9,579 bases of DNA from Chitinophaga pinensis (GTDB taxonomy: Bacteria; Bacteroidota; Bacteroidia; Flavobacteriales_D; Crocinitomicaceae): positions 1 to 9,579 of the forward strand of contig CAMBMC010000075.1 in assembly GCA_945868555.1 (NCBI GenBank), written 5' to 3'. Under the pieces are notes generated by a model, which was given only the letters and a program-made list of their open reading frames with translations, was not told where the DNA came from and made no database searches. Positions 7,131-9,579 of the stretch are shown here, piece by piece (the first letter of the stretch is position 1; each line of letters opens with the position of its first letter). Position numbers and translations under genes: made by a program.

Positions 7131-7155
7131 TACGCAATAAGCTCCTAAATGTTAC
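7131..7155 (-). promoter_or_regulatory. Candidate ECF-type promoter (GTAAC-N16-CGTA) of the TonB-C-like gene
   Basis: On the minus strand GTAAC (7155-7151) is followed by exactly 16 nt and CGTA (7134-7131), the spacing usual for ECF -35/-10 pairs. Transcription would start around 7124, about 18 nt before the ATG at 7106. The GTAAC half is preceded by TTT, as at the upstream copy before the sigma operon. A single short match could be chance. Confidence 0.35.
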
Positions 7156-7173
7156 AAAAAGAAATTATTCACT

Positions 7174-7201
7174 CTCCGCGCCTCTGCGGCAAAAAAGAAG
7201 A
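7174..7201 (+). repeat. Interspersed intergenic repeat, copy 1
   Basis: A 28-nt unit beginning CTCCGCGCCTCTGCGGC and followed by an A-rich tail. It matches copy 3 at 7327-7354 at 23 of 28 positions, without gaps, and four of the five differences fall in the first 17 nt. CTCTGCGGC at 7182-7190 is exactly complementary to GCCGCAGAG in the inverted copy 2 (7248-7256). It resembles the degenerate 'cgcagagaacgcagag' repeats that I recall scattered between genes in many Bacteroidota. Confidence 0.65.
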
Positions 7202-7244
7202 GTAGCAAATGAGTTTCAAGGAGCACTAGATTATTATCAACCAT

Positions 7245-7281
7245 AGAGCCGCAGAGAACACAAAGAACACAGAGTTTTTTT
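7245..7281 (-). repeat. Interspersed intergenic repeat, copy 2, inverted
   Basis: Begins AGAGCCGCAGAGAACAC and ends CACAGAG followed by seven T. The internal structure repeats an AGAACACA-like unit twice. Read on the minus strand it carries CTCTGTG and CTCTGCGGC, the cores of copies 3 and 1. It can therefore pair with copy 1 (9 bp) or with copy 3 (7 bp, CACAGAG 7268-7274 with CTCTGTG 7327-7333), giving alternative foldbacks of any transcript through the region. Confidence 0.65.
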
Positions 7282-7326
7282 ATTGTAAAGATGACAATGG
7301 GCATTAAAGAGATGTTTCATTTTTTT

Positions 7327-7354
7327 CTCTGTGCCTCTGCTGTAAAAAAGAAAA
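7327..7354 (+). repeat. Interspersed intergenic repeat, copy 3
   Basis: A 28-nt unit beginning CTCTGTGCCTCTGCTGT with an A-rich tail, 20 nt from the recG stop. Same orientation as copy 1. Together the three copies fill most of the 268-bp gap between recG and the TonB-C-like gene. No coding region was seen in this gap. Confidence 0.65.
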
Positions 7355-7374
7355 ATTGAATGGCGTTTGGTAAA

Positions 7375-9471
7375 TCAAGCAATCTTACCCCAATCAGGTC
7401 TGCTTTTCAATATTTCGCGCAAAATCTCCTTCAAAGTCAAATGTTGTGGACGTTCCAAGCCCGGATCAAGTTCCAATAAAGCCCTAGCTTCATCACGCGC
7501 CATGATGACAATTTGTCCATCTCTCGAAAGATCAGCGATGCGCAGGTCCAAGGCACCACTTTGTTGGGTTCCCATCAAATCACCTGGACCCCTCAATTGC
7601 AAATCCACCTCTGCGATTTCAAATCCATCATTGGTGCGAACCATAGTCTCCATTCGGCGTGTAGATTCCTTGGATAGTTTTATCCCCGTCATCAAAATAC
7701 AAAACGATTGTTCAGCCCCTCGGCCAACTCGTCCCCGCAACTGGTGGAGCTGCGACAATCCAAAACGTTCAGCGCTTTCAATGATCATCACTGAAGCGTT
7801 TGGTACGTTGACCCCAACCTCGATGACTGTTGTGGCCACCATGATTTGCGTTTCACCTTTGATGAAGCGTTGCATTTCATAATCTTTATCCTCCGGCTTT
7901 AATTTTCCATGGACTATGCTCACTTTATAATCAGGCAATGGGAAAGAACGTGTTATCGCTTCGTAACCACTCATTAAATTGTTGAAGTCAAGAGTTTCTG
8001 ATTCATTGATTAGCGGATAAACGACGTAAATCTGACGGCCTTTAGCAATTTCTTCCTTCATGAAACCAAACACACGCAAGCGACTTGCTTCATAGCGATG
8101 CACCGTATTCACTGGTTTTCTTCCAGGAGGAAGTTCATCAATGACAGAAACCTCAAGGTCACCATAGAAGGTCATCGCTAAGGTGCGAGGAATCGGTGTA
8201 GCGGTCATAATCAATACATGAGGAGGAATAGTATTCTTCTTCCACATTCGAGCGCGCTGAGCCACACCAAAACGATGTTGTTCATCGATAACCACCACTC
8301 CTAGATTTTTAAACTGGACCGCATCCTCTAACAAGGCATGCGTCCCTATGAGGATGTGAATTGAACCATCTTCGAGACCTTCATGAATTGAAACTCGGTC
8401 TTTTTTCTTCACAGACCCTGTCAATAATGACACCTTTACGGGCATATCTTTCAAGAATTCAGACAGTGTCTCAAGGTGCTGTGAGGCAAGAATTTCGGTC
8501 GGGGCCATCAATGCAGTTTGAAATCCGTTCCCTATAGCAATAAGCATTGTCAGCAAAGCGACCAAAGTTTTTCCACTTCCTACATCGCCTTGTAAAAGTC
8601 GGTTCATGTGTTGACCAGAAATAAAATCCTTTCGTATTTCCTTGATCACCCTTTTTTGTGCCCCCGTCAATGGGAAGGGCAAATACTCTTGATAAAACTG
8701 ATTAAAAATCGCGCCTACCTCATTAAAAACAAAACCTTTCGATTTTTGAGCTGTAATTGATTTTCTCAGTAACAACTCCAATTGCAGAAAGAACAATTCC
8801 TCAAACTTTAAACGCAGACGCGCCCGGTGAAAGTCATTTTCTACTGAAGGAAGATGAACAAGTATGTATGCAGATTCTCTTGGAATAAGGTGATGTTTGT
8901 TGAGTATAGTAGAAGGAATTGTTTCTGCTAATTTACCTTTGACTTGAGAAACAAGTGTTGCAGTCAATTTTTCAATTCCTTTTGAATGCAAGCCTTTTGC
9001 TGTCAATTTCTCCGTTGTAGAATACACTGGCTGCAGTCCCGTCTTTAAGAGAACATCTTTCCACTCCGTCAATTCAGGGTGAGGCATATTCCATGAGCTT
9101 CCATAGATTTTCGCTTTCCCATAAAGTTGGTATTCAATGCCTATTTTTAAAAGTGGCTTGATCCATCTTATCCCTTGAAACCAGATCAAGTCAATGATAC
9201 CACTCTCATCTTGAAATTTTGCGGAAAGTTTCTTGGTTCGTCCGACACCGCTTTCAGAAACAGCAATGATACGTCCTCGGAGCTGAGCGGCAGTTTCCAT
9301 GGTTGAAAGTTCCGAAACGGTGACATAACGTGAACGATCGATGTAGCGAAATGGAAAATGGTTTAGTAGGTCAGAAAATGTATGAATTCCCAATTCCTGA
9401 CGAAGGAGTTCGGCCCGCTGTGGACCGACACCTTTCAAGAACTCGATGGGGGTTTTCAGAAAATCATTCAC
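7375..9471 (-). CDS. recG: ATP-dependent DNA helicase RecG
   Basis: A 698-residue complete RecG, which binds stalled replication forks and branched DNA and drives fork reversal and Holliday junction movement. The N-terminal wedge/OB region spans roughly 1-230, with FLKGVGP at 11-17 (a helix-hairpin-like element) and the FPFRYIDRS segment at 39-47. Superfamily 2 helicase motifs: Walker A GDVGSGKT 295-302, APTEILA 323-329, Walker B DEQH 396-399, TATPIPRT 423-430, HGKL 521-524, ATTVIEVGVNVPNA 546-559, and QLRGRVGRG 577-585. The RecG-specific C-terminal block LRGPGDLMGTQQSG is at 626-639. Length is normal and no motif is lost. The start is GTG at 9469-9471: the only upstream in-frame codons before a stop at 9499-9501 are non-standard, and MNDFLKTPI is the family's usual beginning. 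It appears to be a single-gene unit, separated from the upstream gene by a terminator. Confidence 0.97.
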   Translation of the reverse strand: MNDFLKTPIEFLKGVGPQRAELLRQELGIHTFSDLLNHFPFRYIDRSRYVTVSELSTMETAAQLRGRIIAVSESGVGRTKKLSAKFQDESGIIDLIWFQGIRWIKPLLKIGIEYQLYGKAKIYGSSWNMPHPELTEWKDVLLKTGLQPVYSTTEKLTAKGLHSKGIEKLTATLVSQVKGKLAETIPSTILNKHHLIPRESAYILVHLPSVENDFHRARLRLKFEELFFLQLELLLRKSITAQKSKGFVFNEVGAIFNQFYQEYLPFPLTGAQKRVIKEIRKDFISGQHMNRLLQGDVGSGKTLVALLTMLIAIGNGFQTALMAPTEILASQHLETLSEFLKDMPVKVSLLTGSVKKKDRVSIHEGLEDGSIHILIGTHALLEDAVQFKNLGVVVIDEQHRFGVAQRARMWKKNTIPPHVLIMTATPIPRTLAMTFYGDLEVSVIDELPPGRKPVNTVHRYEASRLRVFGFMKEEIAKGRQIYVVYPLINESETLDFNNLMSGYEAITRSFPLPDYKVSIVHGKLKPEDKDYEMQRFIKGETQIMVATTVIEVGVNVPNASVMIIESAERFGLSQLHQLRGRVGRGAEQSFCILMTGIKLSKESTRRMETMVRTNDGFEIAEVDLQLRGPGDLMGTQQSGALDLRIADLSRDGQIVIMARDEARALLELDPGLERPQHLTLKEILREILKSRPDWGKIA

Positions 9472-9475
9472 TCCG

Positions 9476-9483
9476 TAAATATA
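9476..9483 (-). promoter_or_regulatory. Weak candidate -7 box for recG
   Basis: The minus strand reads TATATTTA, one mismatch from TAnnTTTG, ending 4 nt before the GTG start. If used, transcription would begin at or just next to the start codon and the mRNA would be nearly leaderless. A TTTG lies upstream at a 22-nt spacing instead of the usual 19. Only 36 bp separate the terminator from the GTG, so the recG promoter must be here or within the upstream gene. Confidence 0.25.
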
Positions 9484-9507
9484 GAAAAACTCTCGTTTTT
9501 ATTCATC

Positions 9508-9536
9508 AAAAAACCCCGGACGAACCAGGGCCTTTT
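9508..9536 (-). terminator. Intrinsic terminator of a minus-strand gene beyond the right edge
   Basis: On the minus strand, AAAAGGCCCTGG, loop TTCGT, then CCGGGGTTTTTT form a stem of up to 12 bp (three G·U wobbles) whose 3' arm ends in six T. On the plus strand the same bases leave three mismatches and only four T, so the minus-strand reading is favoured. It would insulate recG from the gene to the right, whose end may lie in the last 40 bases: several minus-strand stop codons occur at 9540-9579, but none can be assigned. Confidence 0.7.
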
Positions 9537-9579
9537 GTACAGTATTTTTATTTTTTAATCATTTAAAGTTTTCCAAGAT

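Noticed and set aside
7174..7354. Repeats near 7174-7354 as a CRISPR array
   Set aside because: Only three copies, one inverted, unequal spacing, diverged units and no cas genes.
7367..7882. 171-codon open frame on the plus strand inside recG
   Set aside because: It runs antisense to a fully conserved RecG C-terminal region, has a basic Ser/Pro/Arg-rich composition with no recognisable motif, and is explained as a shadow frame.
9540..9579. Coding end of a minus-strand gene at the right edge
   Set aside because: All three minus-strand frames contain a stop within these 40 bases, so no frame can be chosen without the sequence beyond the edge.

Overview
The window looks like a chromosomal segment of a free-living Bacteroidota, probably in or near Flavobacteriales. 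The evidence is a PorP/SprF-type outer membrane protein (a family tied to the type IX secretion system of that phylum), a zinc-less Bacteroidota-style anti-sigma domain with an ECF21-like sigma factor, starts without Shine-Dalgarno sequences but with A/T-rich leaders, and a perfect TAnnTTTG -7 box. No rRNA, tRNA, CRISPR array or insertion sequence was seen.

Layout from left to right. (1) A plus-strand YtcJ-type amidohydrolase, cut by the left edge, ends at 1549. (2) A tight minus-strand cluster covers 4771 to 1554: an ECF sigma factor (TTG start), a 590-residue protein overlapping it by 4 nt, and a PorP/SprF-family protein 3 nt further on. (3) A roughly 200-bp divergent control region follows, with two GTAAC-type direct repeats, a perfect inverted repeat and a -7 box. 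(4) A plus-strand long-chain acyl-CoA synthetase lies at 4990-6753. (5) A small secreted TonB-C-like protein lies on the minus strand (7106-6768). (6) A 268-bp intergenic region carries three degenerate copies of a CTCTG(C/T)G-type repeat. (7) recG is complete on the minus strand (9471-7375, GTG start), preceded by an intrinsic terminator belonging to a minus-strand gene beyond the right edge.

The most interesting element is the sigma / 590-aa / PorP operon. The 590-aa protein has a cytoplasmic anti-sigma-like domain, one transmembrane helix, about 200 residues of low-complexity linker, and a C-terminal region that aligns to the neighbouring PorP/SprF protein at both ends. It is therefore predicted to span both membranes, with an anti-sigma head inside and a PorP-like beta-barrel in the outer membrane. 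This matches the general plan of the dual membrane-spanning anti-sigma factors (Dma) described in Bacteroides, which partner ECF21 sigma factors. What stands out here is that the barrel is PorP/SprF-like and that a free PorP/SprF paralogue is encoded in the same operon. My inference is that the system senses the state of the outer membrane or of type IX secretion and passes it to transcription without a separate receptor. The other genes (amidohydrolase, acyl-CoA synthetase, recG) are ordinary metabolism and DNA repair. The TonB-C-like gene may belong to the sigma regulon on the basis of a similar upstream motif, which is only suggestive.
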